Source: JBGRQA01 sp041725895
Lineage (GTDB): Bacteria > Bacteroidota > Bacteroidia > Bacteroidales > Marinifilaceae
Direction of reading: 5' to 3'
NCBI GenBank assembly: GCA_041725895.1
Contig: JBGRQA010000025.1
Location: 28,301-92,300, forward strand
Length of the DNA stretch: 64,000 bases
Shown here: positions 36,170 through 45,900 of the stretch, one piece after another
How positions within the stretch are numbered: the stretch's first letter is position 1
How the letters are laid out: each line of letters starts with the position of its first letter
Translations under genes and position numbers: made by a program
Notes under the pieces: generated by a model
Database searches by the model: none
The model's input: only the letters and a program-made list of their open reading frames with translations
What the model was told of the DNA's origin: nothing

Positions 36170-36772
36170 ATGGCAAAACAACACTGGAAACCCGGAACCA
36201 TGGTGTATCCCTTACCTGCAGTAATGGTAAGCTGCGGTTCCACCCCCGAAGAACACAATATTATAACCATTGCCTGGACCGGCACCATTTGTACCGATCC
36301 GCCCATGTGCTACATTTCGGTTCGCCCCAACCGACACTCCTACGACATTATCAAACGTACAGGAGAGTTCGTAATCAACCTTACCACCTACGATTTAGCC
36401 TTTGCCACCGATTGGTGCGGGGTAAAATCAGGGAAGGAGGAAGACAAATTTGAGGCCATGCAGCTCACTCCCGGAAAATCCAAGGAAATTTCTGCTCCAA
36501 TCATTGAGGAGGCCCCCATCAGTATTGAATGCAAGGTAAAGGACATCATTGAATTGGGCTCGCACCACATGTTTACCGCAGAAGTTGTAAACGTACAGGC
36601 CGATGAACGCTACATCGATCCCAAAACCGGGAAATTTCTACTAAGCAAAGCCCGTCCCATTTGCTATTCGCACGGACATTACTTCGAAATTGGCAAAATT
36701 GTCGGTCGGTTTGGCTACTCGGTTATGAAGAAGAAAACCCGAAAGAAACTGAAGAAGACGAAATCGAAATAG
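36170..36772 (+). CDS. Flavin reductase-like (FMN-binding split barrel) protein
   Basis: This 200-residue protein has the flavoredoxin / flavin reductase-like fold: YPLPAVMVSCG near the start, NIITIAWTGTICTDPPMCYI (the FMN-phosphate region), SVRPNRHSYDIIKRTGEFVI and a C-terminal GHYFEIGKIVGRFGYSV. Such proteins bind FMN and reduce flavin or act as electron carriers in the cytoplasm. A lysine-rich tail follows. It is monocistronic, with a gap to a convergent gene that contains a hairpin terminator. Confidence 0.88.
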   Translation: MAKQHWKPGTMVYPLPAVMVSCGSTPEEHNIITIAWTGTICTDPPMCYISVRPNRHSYDIIKRTGEFVINLTTYDLAFATDWCGVKSGKEEDKFEAMQLTPGKSKEISAPIIEEAPISIECKVKDIIELGSHHMFTAEVVNVQADERYIDPKTGKFLLSKARPICYSHGHYFEIGKIVGRFGYSVMKKKTRKKLKKTKSK

Positions 36773-36822
36773 GAGGAAGCAAAGACAATACATGTCGTAT
36801 TCTCTGACAATCTTCAATGAAA

Positions 36823-36846
36823 AACGCCCGCTTAACAGCGGGCGTT
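36823..36846 (-). terminator. Terminator of the DUF4293 gene
   Basis: A perfect 10-bp stem (AACGCCCGCT with AGCGGGCGTT) closes a 4-base loop and is followed on the minus strand by TTT. Confidence 0.85.
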
Positions 36847-36872
36847 CCCATATCGTTACATCCTGAGATGAT

Positions 36873-37334
36873 CTATCGAATTCGATCCATGGAGCGAATC
36901 ATAGCTTCGTCTTTTCCAATACCGCGAATGGCCAGATAGGAAAGAATAGCAGAAATCAAAGGAAATACATTCACCAATTTGTATTCAACGCTTGCATTCA
37001 TCACTTCAGCCTGGTTGCTCACATTAAAATAGATCAGCACCATCAAGCCCAGCATCAAAAGGATATTGAAAACAGTAAAGCGGATTTGAAGCATACGTTT
37101 CTTATACAGAAAAATGGTTACCAGACTGTCTAAAGCAATCAATCCCATAAGAATGGCAATAGGCCAGGCCTTCAGAATGGCTTCTCCCCCTTCCTGCTGA
37201 GCAGGAATTCCACGGTAGATAAATTCAAACACATTGCCATCGGCACCAATCAAATGAGCCAATGGAAAGAAGAACATTAGTACAGTAAGAATAAAAACTA
37301 CCAAAAGGTATACTGATTGAATTCGTTGTATCAT
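36873..37334 (-). CDS. DUF4293 membrane protein
   Basis: This 153-residue protein begins MIQRIQSVYLLVVFILTVLM and has four hydrophobic segments, at about residues 7-27, 55-75, 84-104 and 118-135, the topology of DUF4293, a Bacteroidota-specific inner membrane family of unknown role. The short loop after the first segment is predicted to be extracytoplasmic. It is a single-gene unit closed by a strong terminator. Confidence 0.9.
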   Translation of the reverse strand: MIQRIQSVYLLVVFILTVLMFFFPLAHLIGADGNVFEFIYRGIPAQQEGGEAILKAWPIAILMGLIALDSLVTIFLYKKRMLQIRFTVFNILLMLGLMVLIYFNVSNQAEVMNASVEYKLVNVFPLISAILSYLAIRGIGKDEAMIRSMDRIR

Positions 37335-37607
37335 AGCTTAAAATTTTTTTATGCAAATTTAAGCTTTTAGGGAAAAGCAGCAAACATTATTTGCACTGCT
37401 TGCCGCTTCTCTCCTAAAAGATTTACACAAACTATGATTAAAAAAACTCCTATTTCATCAATTTACTATTTTTAGTATTTCGGTCAGATGGAACCGCAAG
37501 CTAACAAACAATCATTGCCTTTGATAAGCACGATAGATATGTGTGTTTAATTATACTTGTCGCATCCGTTCGAATATCCTTTTACCTGCCATTCGGACAT
37601 CCTTATT

Positions 37608-40031
37608 CTACATCCTCTTTTTTAAACTTAAAAAATCGAGATAGTACAACACCTTTACAGAAAAACTATTGAATTGGGTGGCATCAAATGTTTTTTTCAG
37701 ATTGCGAATAAAATTATGGGCCACTTCCTCTTCCGAATCAAAAATGGAATTCTTCCAAACCAGGGCTAACTCGCTTCCAGGGGCAAAACGCCAGGTGTAC
37801 ACAAGGTCCACTGTAAAGCTATTGAAATTGATATCGTTATTTTCATCGTAACTGGTAGCTGTAAGCCGTCCGTTGTCCTTCAACTCAAAAAACTGGTCGT
37901 ATTCCGCTTTGGCCCAGTAATGACGAGCCCGGACAATTAACGAACTCTTGTTGTTGAAGATATAGTTCGCACTTAAGGTGTTCTCCAGAAAACTGGTATT
38001 GCGCTCTCCAAAATAAACGACATCAGCACCATTTATTTCCTCATTGTCCACATACCCACGATCGTTGAGCTGACGCCTCCATTCCACCTGCCCCTGTATC
38101 AGAAATTTATCAGAGAAACGGAAGCGAGGCTCCACCTCCAGGCGAAACTCTCGCTGATGTGCGGAGGAAAGATGTTCACCATACCCACCCGCAATATCAA
38201 TGGCAAAAGATTTCCGGTAATCACTCGACATCCACAGATTTAGTAAATAGTTCGACTCCTCCCGGTATCGCATCCCATCTACACGGGGCTCGTCGTAATC
38301 GTACCCATGGGTGGGGCGAACATAACCCCAGAATCCTAATGTGGTTTGATCCTTAAAGGTCATGTTGGTACTATTCCGGATGGTAAAGCGCGAATACCGC
38401 CTTGGTTCAAAACGGGATTCATGCTGAATCCCCGTCCAGGAGAACATTCTCAAAAAGGGACCTACCGGTTTAGACATACGGTAAAACAGGTTCAGATTAT
38501 TATTAATCTGATTGTTCCGGTACAGGAAACCCATATCGTTGGGATCGTAATCATCCGAAATCACACGATGGAAAAAATTCCAGGTGAAATTACCCCGAAT
38601 GCGCTCGAAGTAAAGCCGATAAAAATAGCCAAAATCGTCACTTTCATCCGATTGATATTTCTGAGACACAATTGCCCTTCCCCCCAACTCATAGGTCTTG
38701 GCATTATTTTTCAGGCGAAACTCAGTCCCGCTTACATTGGCCGTATAATTCCTGTCCGGAATATGCACATTGGTATTAAAAAGACTCACATAGGACTCGT
38801 TTTTCAAACGCTGATCCACAACCAACATATTGTAATTGGTAAAGGGTTGAGTTTTAATTTTCCGGGTATCCCCGGTAAGGGTATCCTCAATACTAGCGTA
38901 GGCACTACGTGTCATGGCATTGAAAACTCCAATCCCCAACCCCTTTCTGGTTCGTCCGGAAATTTTTGTGGCATTAACAATTTTTGACTCGATCGGATTT
39001 TCAACAATCTCCTCATTCTCTTCCAACTGATCTTCCACATCGTACATATCCATAGGACGGCCTCCGATTCGTCTCGTGTAAAAGATACCTCCACGATTGA
39101 ACAGCTCGGTCCCTTCGGTAAAAAACTGACGCTTCTCATCAAACTGTACCTCAAAAGGAGACAGGTTCAATACTTCGTCATCCGATTGCACCTGACCAAA
39201 ATCGGGGATCAACATCATATCCAATGTAAAACTTCCGTTCAGACCGTATTTCAGGTCCATCCCGCCCCGGTAGTTGTTGGTCCATTTCTTCGTGTCGGAA
39301 GAATGATCCATGTAGGTGGAAAAATAGGGTGTTACTGAAAGCCGCAAGGGAGGCTTGATATCACGAATACCAGTCAATTGCCCGGATTGGTTTACAAAGC
39401 CATCCACTTCCTTGTCTATAAAGTTCCAGGAGACCTTTTCCCTGTCTCGCTGCACATTCCTAATTATATTCAAACCCCACTCCTGTACATCTTTTATGGG
39501 GAAACGAATGGCTGAATAGGGAATTTCCATCTCCACAACCCAGCCCTGGTTGTTAATTTTTGCCGCACTTTTCCAAACAGCATCCCAACTGGTATCTTCC
39601 CGGTGAATTACCCGTGCATCCCATTGCACTCCGGATGCGGTTACCAGAAATTCAAATCCATCCTGCCCGTTGTTGTACGGATCCAAAAGTATCGAAAGAA
39701 AATCGGCATTCCCAACCCGGTCTCTTTGACTCAGGGCAGTCAATATTTTTTCGGGGTGAGGATCGTACATCATTACCCCGATATACAAAGAGGTGTTATC
39801 GTACACAAACCGAGCTTCCGTTTTGTAATTGGATGGTTTGCCATTATCTGGATCCAATTGTACAAAATCTGTGGCTACCGGTACTCCCTGCCAGGCTTTA
39901 TCATCCAAAACTCCATCAATTACCGGTCGAAGTTCTGTTTTTTTGGCCTCTACTAATTTAGGGACCTGCGAAAAAGCAATTGGAGAGCAAAAAATCAGGA
40001 GAAATAGAATCAGAAGAAAGTTGGCTCTCAT
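37608..40031 (-). CDS. DUF5916 outer-membrane protein with CBM9-like N-terminal domain
   Basis: This is 807 residues from the chosen ATG at 40031, which gives a clean signal peptide (RANFLLILFLLIFCSPIAFS). The next ~200 residues are a carbohydrate-binding-module-9-like domain (PVIDGVLDDKAW, then ARFVYDNTSLYIGVMMYDP). The rest is DUF5916, an aromatic, beta-rich region with alternating hydrophobic strands, consistent with an outer-membrane barrel ending in a short basic tail. The function is unknown, and members often lie near polysaccharide or metal-related genes. An upstream in-frame ATG at 40094 would spoil the signal peptide. Confidence 0.85.
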   Translation of the reverse strand: MRANFLLILFLLIFCSPIAFSQVPKLVEAKKTELRPVIDGVLDDKAWQGVPVATDFVQLDPDNGKPSNYKTEARFVYDNTSLYIGVMMYDPHPEKILTALSQRDRVGNADFLSILLDPYNNGQDGFEFLVTASGVQWDARVIHREDTSWDAVWKSAAKINNQGWVVEMEIPYSAIRFPIKDVQEWGLNIIRNVQRDREKVSWNFIDKEVDGFVNQSGQLTGIRDIKPPLRLSVTPYFSTYMDHSSDTKKWTNNYRGGMDLKYGLNGSFTLDMMLIPDFGQVQSDDEVLNLSPFEVQFDEKRQFFTEGTELFNRGGIFYTRRIGGRPMDMYDVEDQLEENEEIVENPIESKIVNATKISGRTRKGLGIGVFNAMTRSAYASIEDTLTGDTRKIKTQPFTNYNMLVVDQRLKNESYVSLFNTNVHIPDRNYTANVSGTEFRLKNNAKTYELGGRAIVSQKYQSDESDDFGYFYRLYFERIRGNFTWNFFHRVISDDYDPNDMGFLYRNNQINNNLNLFYRMSKPVGPFLRMFSWTGIQHESRFEPRRYSRFTIRNSTNMTFKDQTTLGFWGYVRPTHGYDYDEPRVDGMRYREESNYLLNLWMSSDYRKSFAIDIAGGYGEHLSSAHQREFRLEVEPRFRFSDKFLIQGQVEWRRQLNDRGYVDNEEINGADVVYFGERNTSFLENTLSANYIFNNKSSLIVRARHYWAKAEYDQFFELKDNGRLTATSYDENNDINFNSFTVDLVYTWRFAPGSELALVWKNSIFDSEEEVAHNFIRNLKKTFDATQFNSFSVKVLYYLDFLSLKKRM

Positions 40032-40280
40032 AGTTGATTGGTTTTTTAAATCTTTATGGTGTCCTAAAGAACTGAATAGAAGCACAACCTCCATTCAATG
40101 GATTCATAAAAACAGTTTTCATGCCAAACAAACTACACCCCTTTTTATCAGCAACTTGGGTTATACAGAAACTTATTTTAGTGAACGATTACGGAACAAA
40201 TACTGTTCGATATCGCACATAAATTGCAAGAGCATATCTATATCCGGTTTTCTCCCCCTCCCACTTTCAGGCACAAAAAA

Positions 40281-40306
40281 ACCGTTCAATATTTGAACGG
40301 TTTTTC
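40281..40306 (-). terminator. Terminator of the prohibitin-like gene
   Basis: ACCGTTCAA pairs with TTGAACGGT around a 3-base loop. It is flanked by A6 on the left and T5 on the right, so it could act in both directions. Confidence 0.85.
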
Positions 40307-40324
40307 CTGAGATAGTATTACTTC

Positions 40325-41137
40325 TTAATTGTTTCCTAAAATTAAAGGCATGCCGTCTTTTCCACTTCCGATCACAACAACTTTTGAATTCTGAGATTCG
40401 GAGAGCTTAATGGTAGCCTCAATACCACGCATTTTTAACAGAGCAGTGGTCAAACTGCTGTTGATAATCTTATTGGCACGAGCCTCCCCTTCCGCTGCAA
40501 TTCGCTTCCGCTCGGCTTCACTCTTCTCCTTTTCCAACTTAAACTGGTAGGCCAAGGCTTCCTGCTCCTGCTGCAGTTTACTCTCAATTGCGGTCTTAAT
40601 TTTAGCAGGAAGATTAATAGAACGGATCAGCAGCGCCTTCATATCAATGTGATTCTTCTTCAGAATCAAAGAGGTTTCCTGAATAATCGCATCCTCAACC
40701 TCTTTACGACGGGTGGAATAAATCTCCTCAGCTGTGTAACGACCAGCTACCTGACGAACCGAAGATCTCACTTCAGGAATCACCAATTGATTGATGTAAT
40801 TCTTTCCGAAAATTTCGTGCAAAGATCCAATTTCTGTGTAAATAGGGTTAAAACGAACCGATACATCAATATTTACAGACAAACCACTTTTGTCCAAAAC
40901 ATCCATTGTCTCTTCACTTTTCTGCTCTTTCACATCGTAGGTATGCAAATCGTTCCAGGGAGCGATAACATGGAATCCTGGGTAAAAAATGTGCTCCTTA
41001 TCCAACCCCGTTGTAAACTTCCGGAAAATCACACCCCGCTCACCAGGTTGAAGAGTTACAAACATGCTCGATCCTGATAATATCAGAATAAACGCAACAG
41101 CAATCAGCACAATCAGATAGATAGGTCTCTGTTTCAT
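40325..41137 (-). CDS. Prohibitin-family SPFH (band 7) membrane protein
   Basis: This 270-residue protein has one N-terminal membrane anchor (about residues 7-26, LIVLIAVAFILILSGSSMF) and an SPFH domain with VTLQPGERGVIFRKFTTGL and GFHVIAPWND. A long coiled coil follows (KLQQEQEALAYQFKLEKEK, split from SEAERKRIAAEGEA). Prohibitins form ring-like scaffolds in the inner membrane, often near FtsH proteases. It is a single gene with its own terminator. Confidence 0.92.
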   Translation of the reverse strand: MKQRPIYLIVLIAVAFILILSGSSMFVTLQPGERGVIFRKFTTGLDKEHIFYPGFHVIAPWNDLHTYDVKEQKSEETMDVLDKSGLSVNIDVSVRFNPIYTEIGSLHEIFGKNYINQLVIPEVRSSVRQVAGRYTAEEIYSTRRKEVEDAIIQETSLILKKNHIDMKALLIRSINLPAKIKTAIESKLQQEQEALAYQFKLEKEKSEAERKRIAAEGEARANKIINSSLTTALLKMRGIEATIKLSESQNSKVVVIGSGKDGMPLILGNN

Positions 41138-41452
41138 ATTCAGGTAATTTTTATTATTTACATTCTATTTTTGATTTAAATATAAGACATAATTTTCACT
41201 ATCCCCATTTTTAAATTAACTTTGCAGGCAACCATTTTATTTCGGGAGAGAAATGGGCACAAAAAAACAGATCCCTTTCCCCATTTATATGAATACACAA
41301 AATTTCCGATAGGTCGCGATGAAAATCGAAAAAGGTATCGACAAAACGTATTCGATCTGCTTCTTCGTTGCAGTATATAACAAATTTGAGTCTGTAGAAA
41401 TAAATTGATAACTTAAGGCTCAAGGTTTCTTTAACAAATTAATGCTTCAATT
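41138..41452. other. Divergent promoter region
   Basis: This gap separates the prohibitin-like gene (minus) from the phosphorylase gene (plus). A TAACTTTG at 41217-41224 on the plus strand fits a -7 box but lies 229 bases from the ATG. No other gene is supported. Confidence 0.4.
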
Positions 41453-42328
41453 ATGGAACAAATCAAATCATCCGAACTAATCATTAATTCGGACGGCAGC
41501 GTATTTCATCTACACCTTCGTCCCGAACATATATCAGATACCATTCTTCTTGTAGGAGATCCCGGTCGTGTGGATTTGGTTGCGAGCTTTTTTGATGATG
41601 TTGAACCTCGTATCGCCAACCGCGAATTTGTAACCCGAACAGGAACCTACAAAGGCAAACGAATTACAGCGCTCTCAACAGGTATTGGTACCGACAATAT
41701 CGACATTGTTGTTAACGAACTGGATGCCCTTGTAAACATCGACCTGGAAACAAGAACTCCCAAAAAGGAACACACCAAATTAAACCTGATTCGCATTGGT
41801 ACTTCAGGTGCACTTCAGGGAAATATTCCCGTTGACTCCTTCCTGCTGTCTGCCAAATCAATTGGGTTTGATGGTATGCTTAATTTCTACGGAGACAGAG
41901 ACAATGTTTCGGACCTGGAATTCGAAAAAGCCTTCAAAAACTACGTGGAATGGAATGAAAAATTGGCTTCGCCATACGTGGTTCCTGCTTCTGAAGAATT
42001 GATAGATCGACTAAATGGTCAGGATATGATCCAGGGAGTTACTATCTCTGCCAATGGCTTTTATGGTCCTCAGGGAAGAGTTCTTCGCCTTCAGACTGTA
42101 GATCCGGATCTAAATGATAAAATCGAAAAATTTGAGTTCGAAAATCAAAAGATCACCAACTACGAAATGGAAAGTTCAGCCATTTTTGGTTTATCAAAAC
42201 TTTTAGGGCACAATGCTGCTTGTGTTTGTGCAATTATAGCCAACAGGGTATCCAAAGATGCCAGTAAAGACTACAAACCAACAGTAAAAAAACTGATCGA
42301 AACCGTACTGGACAGACTGGCAAAATAA
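41453..42328 (+). CDS. Nucleoside phosphorylase, uridine phosphorylase-like
   Basis: This 291-residue PNP/UDP-family enzyme shows the phosphate-binding VGDPGRVDLVASFF, STGIGTDNIDIV, the IRIGTSGALQ motif and NYEMESSAIFGLSKLLGH near the C-terminus, the segment that binds ribose. The ESS-type motif and phenylalanine context are closest to uridine phosphorylases, which cleave uridine to uracil and ribose-1-phosphate for salvage. It is longer than E. coli Udp (about 250). Substrate choice cannot be proved from sequence. A terminator follows directly. Confidence 0.88.
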   Translation: MEQIKSSELIINSDGSVFHLHLRPEHISDTILLVGDPGRVDLVASFFDDVEPRIANREFVTRTGTYKGKRITALSTGIGTDNIDIVVNELDALVNIDLETRTPKKEHTKLNLIRIGTSGALQGNIPVDSFLLSAKSIGFDGMLNFYGDRDNVSDLEFEKAFKNYVEWNEKLASPYVVPASEELIDRLNGQDMIQGVTISANGFYGPQGRVLRLQTVDPDLNDKIEKFEFENQKITNYEMESSAIFGLSKLLGHNAACVCAIIANRVSKDASKDYKPTVKKLIETVLDRLAK

Positions 42329-42356
42329 GTTTTACTTTATTAGTCGTCAAACTATT

Positions 42357-42387
42357 AACCCGTAGGGATTGTTTTTCCTTACGGGTT
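42357..42387 (+). terminator. Terminator of the phosphorylase gene
   Basis: AACCCGTA pairs with TACGGGTT, with additional imperfect pairing inside (GGA with TCC) around a T-rich loop. A TTATT stretch follows. Confidence 0.7.
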
Positions 42388-42421
42388 TTATTATATTTAT
42401 TATTGGATAAATATAATTCAA

Positions 42422-43297
42422 ATGGACAAAAAGAAATTGGATGCCCTTTTGGCTTTACTGGATGATCCCAATCCAGAGGTTTTTCAAAGCGTAACGAAGA
42501 AGCTCCTGGAGCTTCCCACATCAGTAGTTCCTGTACTGGAAGACATCTGGCTGGAATCCAAAAATAAGCCCCTCCAGGATCGTTTGGAGGAAATCATCAA
42601 GAAGATAGAATTCAATGGGATAAAAAAAGAATTGGTCAAATGGTGCAAAAGCTCCAAAAAGAACTTAATAGAAGGGGCCATTTTGGTAAGCAAAAGCTAT
42701 AACCCGCATCTGCTTACCGAACCAATTCAAAAAGACATTCAAAAAATCAAAACGGATGTCTGGCTGGAACTTAATGATCGGTTAACCGCATTGGAGAAGG
42801 TTCGCATTCTGAATCATATCTTCTTTTATATATACAACTATCGTACCCTCCCACCCAATCAACCGACCAATTGGGATGGCGACATTAGTGCCGTACTAAC
42901 ACAAAAACAGGGCAACTACATTATTATGGCCATCTTGTACGCAGGCATAGCCCAGGAACTCAATATTCCTATCTACGGAATAAACCTGACCGGCAGTGTT
43001 TTGCTGGCCTACGAAGATGTTAATGCCAAAGCCAAAAAAGAGGGAGAAAGGCCAGTCCTTTTCTACATCAACCCGATCGACCGCGGCAATGTATTTGGGC
43101 ACAAGGAACTGGAGTACATCATAAAACAAAAGGGAATCACCAACCTGAAAAAACATTACGCTCCATGCCCTAACACCACACTGATAAAAAGACTTCTGGA
43201 GCACCAAATCAGCGTTTACAAGCGACTGAATCTAAACAGTTTTATTCCCAATTTTAAAGATCTTTACAAGTGTATCGAACAAAAAAATCCATCCTGA
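42422..43297 (+). CDS. SirB1-like transglutaminase-fold protein
   Basis: This 291-residue protein starts with a short helical HEAT-like region (LDALLALLDDPNPEVFQSVT), followed by the SirB1/Transglut_core2 arrangement: NLIEGAILVSKSYNP, RLTALEKVRILNHIFFYIYN and the core GNYIIMAILYAGIAQELNIP. The usual catalytic Cys at the start of the core is replaced by Gly/Asn, as is common in SirB1 proteins, which are probably non-catalytic. Function unknown. Its stop codon lies inside the terminator hairpin. Confidence 0.82.
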   Translation: MDKKKLDALLALLDDPNPEVFQSVTKKLLELPTSVVPVLEDIWLESKNKPLQDRLEEIIKKIEFNGIKKELVKWCKSSKKNLIEGAILVSKSYNPHLLTEPIQKDIQKIKTDVWLELNDRLTALEKVRILNHIFFYIYNYRTLPPNQPTNWDGDISAVLTQKQGNYIIMAILYAGIAQELNIPIYGINLTGSVLLAYEDVNAKAKKEGERPVLFYINPIDRGNVFGHKELEYIIKQKGITNLKKHYAPCPNTTLIKRLLEHQISVYKRLNLNSFIPNFKDLYKCIEQKNPS

Positions 43298-43317
43298 AAA
43301 CAGGATGGATTTTTTTA
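43287..43317. terminator. Bidirectional terminator between SirB1-like gene and rny
   Basis: A perfect 10-bp stem (ATCCATCCTG with CAGGATGGAT) with an AAAA loop is flanked by A7 and T7. It serves both convergent genes and includes the plus-strand stop codon. Confidence 0.92.
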
Positions 43318-43336
43318 TATCAATGGTTCTGAATAT

Positions 43337-44869
43337 TTACTTCGCGTAATTAATTGCTCTGGTTTCACGAATAACCGTAATTTTCACCTGTCCGGGATAA
43401 GTCATCTCATCCTGAATCTTCTGAGCAATATCGTATGACAAGGTTTCTGCATCCTTATCGTTGATCTTATCACTACCAACAATTACACGCAACTCACGTC
43501 CGGCCTGAATAGCGTAGGTCTTCAGTACGCCAGGGTATGACAGAGCCAATTCCTCCAGATCTTTCAATCGTTTAATGTAAGATTCAACTACTTCGCGACG
43601 CGCACCCGGTCTAGCTCCTGAAATAGCATCACAAGCCTGAACAATTGGGGCAATCATGGTGGTCATTTCGATCTCGTCGTGGTGAGCTCCAATCGCATTG
43701 CATACGTCTGGCTTCTCCTTAAACTTCTCGGCCATCTTCATTCCCAAAATTGCGTGTGGCAATTCCGGCTCATCATCAGGCACCTTACCTATATCGTGTA
43801 ACAATCCAGCTCTCTTGGCACGCTTGGGATTCAAGCCCAACTCCGAAGCCATAATAGCACAAAGGTTAGCAGTTTCACGCGCATGTTGCAACAAATTCTG
43901 ACCATAAGAAGAACGATACTTCATTTTACCGATCATACGAATCAACTCAGGATGCAATCCATGGATTCCTAAATCAATAGAGGTTCTCTTACCTGTTTCT
44001 ACGATCTCTTCCTCGATTTGCTTTCTTACCTTGTTTACAACCTCTTCGATACGAGCCGGGTGAATTCGACCATCGGTAACCAACTGATGTAAGGCCAAAC
44101 GGGCAATCTCACGACGTACGGGATCAAAACCGGAAAGGACAATCGCTTCAGGGGTATCATCAACAATAATCTCCACACCGGTGGCAGCCTCCAGAGCACG
44201 GATATTACGACCTTCACGACCAATAATTCGTCCCTTGATTTCATCCGACTCAATGTGGAAAATTGTAACTGAATTTTCAATCGCAGTCTCGGTAGCCACT
44301 CTTTGAATGGTTTTTACAACTACTTTTTTGGCTTCCATGTTGGCTGACATTTTGGCCTCTTCCATTATCTCATTCACATAAGACATGGCTTCTGTTTTGG
44401 CCTCCTCCTTCAGAGAGTCGATCAAAGAAGTCTTGGCTTGTTCTGCTGACATCCCGGAAATAGCTTCCAACTGCTCAATCTGTTGTCTTTTGGTTTTTTC
44501 CAACTCTGCATGCCGCTTCTCCACCAAATCAATTTGCACATTCAAATTTTCACGAATCGCATCCACTTCCTTCTTCTTACGCTGAAAATCATCCATGCGC
44601 TGATTCATGGTATTCTCCTTCTGCTTCAATTTATTTTCAGCTGCCAGAAGTTTATTATTTTTGGAATTAATCTGCTTTTCGTGCTCAGTTTTAAGTTGGA
44701 AGAATTTTTCTTTGGCTTGAAGAATCTTATCTTTTTTGATCACTTCTGCTTCTGCCTGTGCCTCCTTTATGATGTTCTCATTTTTTTTGTGCAGCGCTTT
44801 CTGCAGCACAAAATATGAGATCACACCGCCTCCAATAAAAGCAATAGATCCTATTATTATTTCAATCAT
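43337..44869 (-). CDS. rny: Ribonuclease Y
   Basis: This 510-residue endoribonuclease initiates mRNA decay at the membrane. It has an N-terminal anchor (about residues 3-21), a long coiled coil to about residue 190, a KH RNA-binding domain (GRIIGREGRNIRALEAATG) and an HD phosphohydrolase domain with the metal-binding pair in LLHDIGKVPDD. Length and order match the family exactly. It lies downstream of zapA and the probable 6S RNA, on the same strand, an arrangement seen in Bacteroidota. Confidence 0.96.
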   Translation of the reverse strand: MIEIIIGSIAFIGGGVISYFVLQKALHKKNENIIKEAQAEAEVIKKDKILQAKEKFFQLKTEHEKQINSKNNKLLAAENKLKQKENTMNQRMDDFQRKKKEVDAIRENLNVQIDLVEKRHAELEKTKRQQIEQLEAISGMSAEQAKTSLIDSLKEEAKTEAMSYVNEIMEEAKMSANMEAKKVVVKTIQRVATETAIENSVTIFHIESDEIKGRIIGREGRNIRALEAATGVEIIVDDTPEAIVLSGFDPVRREIARLALHQLVTDGRIHPARIEEVVNKVRKQIEEEIVETGKRTSIDLGIHGLHPELIRMIGKMKYRSSYGQNLLQHARETANLCAIMASELGLNPKRAKRAGLLHDIGKVPDDEPELPHAILGMKMAEKFKEKPDVCNAIGAHHDEIEMTTMIAPIVQACDAISGARPGARREVVESYIKRLKDLEELALSYPGVLKTYAIQAGRELRVIVGSDKINDKDAETLSYDIAQKIQDEMTYPGQVKITVIRETRAINYAK

Positions 44870-44925
44870 ATCTCATAAATTTTAATCAGTATATATATGT
44901 AATTCTTACTCAATTTTTTTGACAA

Positions 44926-45122
44926 AAAGAACCCGCACCATCCTTTACGCTGATACAAAACCCCGATTATGACATGGGTAGAGCTGCCATTCTGTGTCAA
45001 ACGTCCAACGTCCCCCGAAGGAGAATCCTGTAAACAGGAGCAAGGCCTGTTCTTCACAAAACGAGCTTAACTCTAATGTTTTAAATGTTGAGTTTCGGTC
45101 GCTAAAGAAACAATGCGGGCAA
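44926..45122 (-). ncRNA. ssrS: Probable 6S RNA
   Basis: A gene-free 280-base gap between zapA and rny contains a structured minus-strand element. The ends pair (GCCCGCA near 45120 with TGCGGGT near 44933), enclosing about 180 bases. Inside are AACAGG with CCTGTT, and a TCTCC-TTCG-GGGGA hairpin, consistent with the long rod and central bubble of 6S RNA. It is followed by a T-rich tract. 6S RNA lies next to zapA in many bacteria, which supports the call. I cannot confirm it by covariance. Confidence 0.55.
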
Positions 45123-45150
45123 TACCTTGATGCTATGTAAAGAACGTTTA

Positions 45151-45441
45151 CTACTCTTTCTCAATGAATTCGGCCAATTCCTGATCCAATTCTTTCAATT
45201 GATTCAGAATGGGAGAAACATCCCGACGGTTTTCACCTTCAATTACTTTAATTACAAACTGTAAAGATGCCATGGCCAAAAAATCCTGTATATCCTTATC
45301 CTTATATTTTTGTTTGTACTGTAATATTTTATCGTTAATCATCTTTGCAGCCTTCCGAATATTTTCCTCCTGATCTCGTTCAATTTTCAGGGGGTAATAA
45401 CGATCGGCTACATTTATCTTTATCGAAAGTTTTTCTTCCAT
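45151..45441 (-). CDS. zapA: Cell division protein ZapA
   Basis: This 96-residue protein matches ZapA, which bundles FtsZ at midcell: LSIKINVADRYYPLKI at the start, EENIRKAAKMINDKI, and the LAMASLQFVIKVIEGE helix leading into a C-terminal coiled coil. It sits 10 bases after the coiled-coil gene upstream and just before the probable 6S RNA. Confidence 0.92.
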   Translation of the reverse strand: MEEKLSIKINVADRYYPLKIERDQEENIRKAAKMINDKILQYKQKYKDKDIQDFLAMASLQFVIKVIEGENRRDVSPILNQLKELDQELAEFIEKE

Positions 45442-45451
45442 TAAGTTATGA

Positions 45452-45748
45452 TTATCGATTCAAAAGAGCAATACATTTGTCAATTTCCCGCACAATTCGG
45501 TTGATCTTTATTTTTGCATGGTGAGAATCATCACTGCCTGCAGCAATAGTTTTCGCCAGCTTCAATGTATCATACTGATGCATGAGCTCTTCGTTCTTCC
45601 GTGAAAGCAACTCTACCTTTTCCATGAGTTCAAGTTTCTCATGCAAAAGAGATTGCTTTTCATCCTTGGTTTTTTCGTACAACGAAATAATCTGATTTAT
45701 TTTTTCCCGCAGGTTCCGGATTAATTCGTCTTGCTCTGTATTCATCAT
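45452..45748 (-). CDS. Coiled-coil protein, probable ZapA partner
   Basis: This 98-residue protein is almost entirely coiled coil (IISLYEKTKDEKQSLLHEK, then LMEKVELLSRKNEEL), with a short C-terminal tail IVREIDKCIALLNR. It forms a unit with zapA. Its size and structure recall ZapB-like or ZauP-like partners that link ZapA to the division ring, but this is inferred from position and not from a sequence motif. Two ATG codons in tandem form the start. Confidence 0.8.
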   Translation of the reverse strand: MMNTEQDELIRNLREKINQIISLYEKTKDEKQSLLHEKLELMEKVELLSRKNEELMHQYDTLKLAKTIAAGSDDSHHAKIKINRIVREIDKCIALLNR

Positions 45749-45900
45749 GATTTCATTTCTTCTACAAAATTAACATTGCTGAGAAAATAATCAAAAATAT
45801 TACTTTTTATTTTCCATTTATATTCTTAAAAATTTTGTTTTTTTGTACGAAAAACAGAGATATTCTCTCTATTGAGTTAATTTGCAAAAGAATGCGAGAC

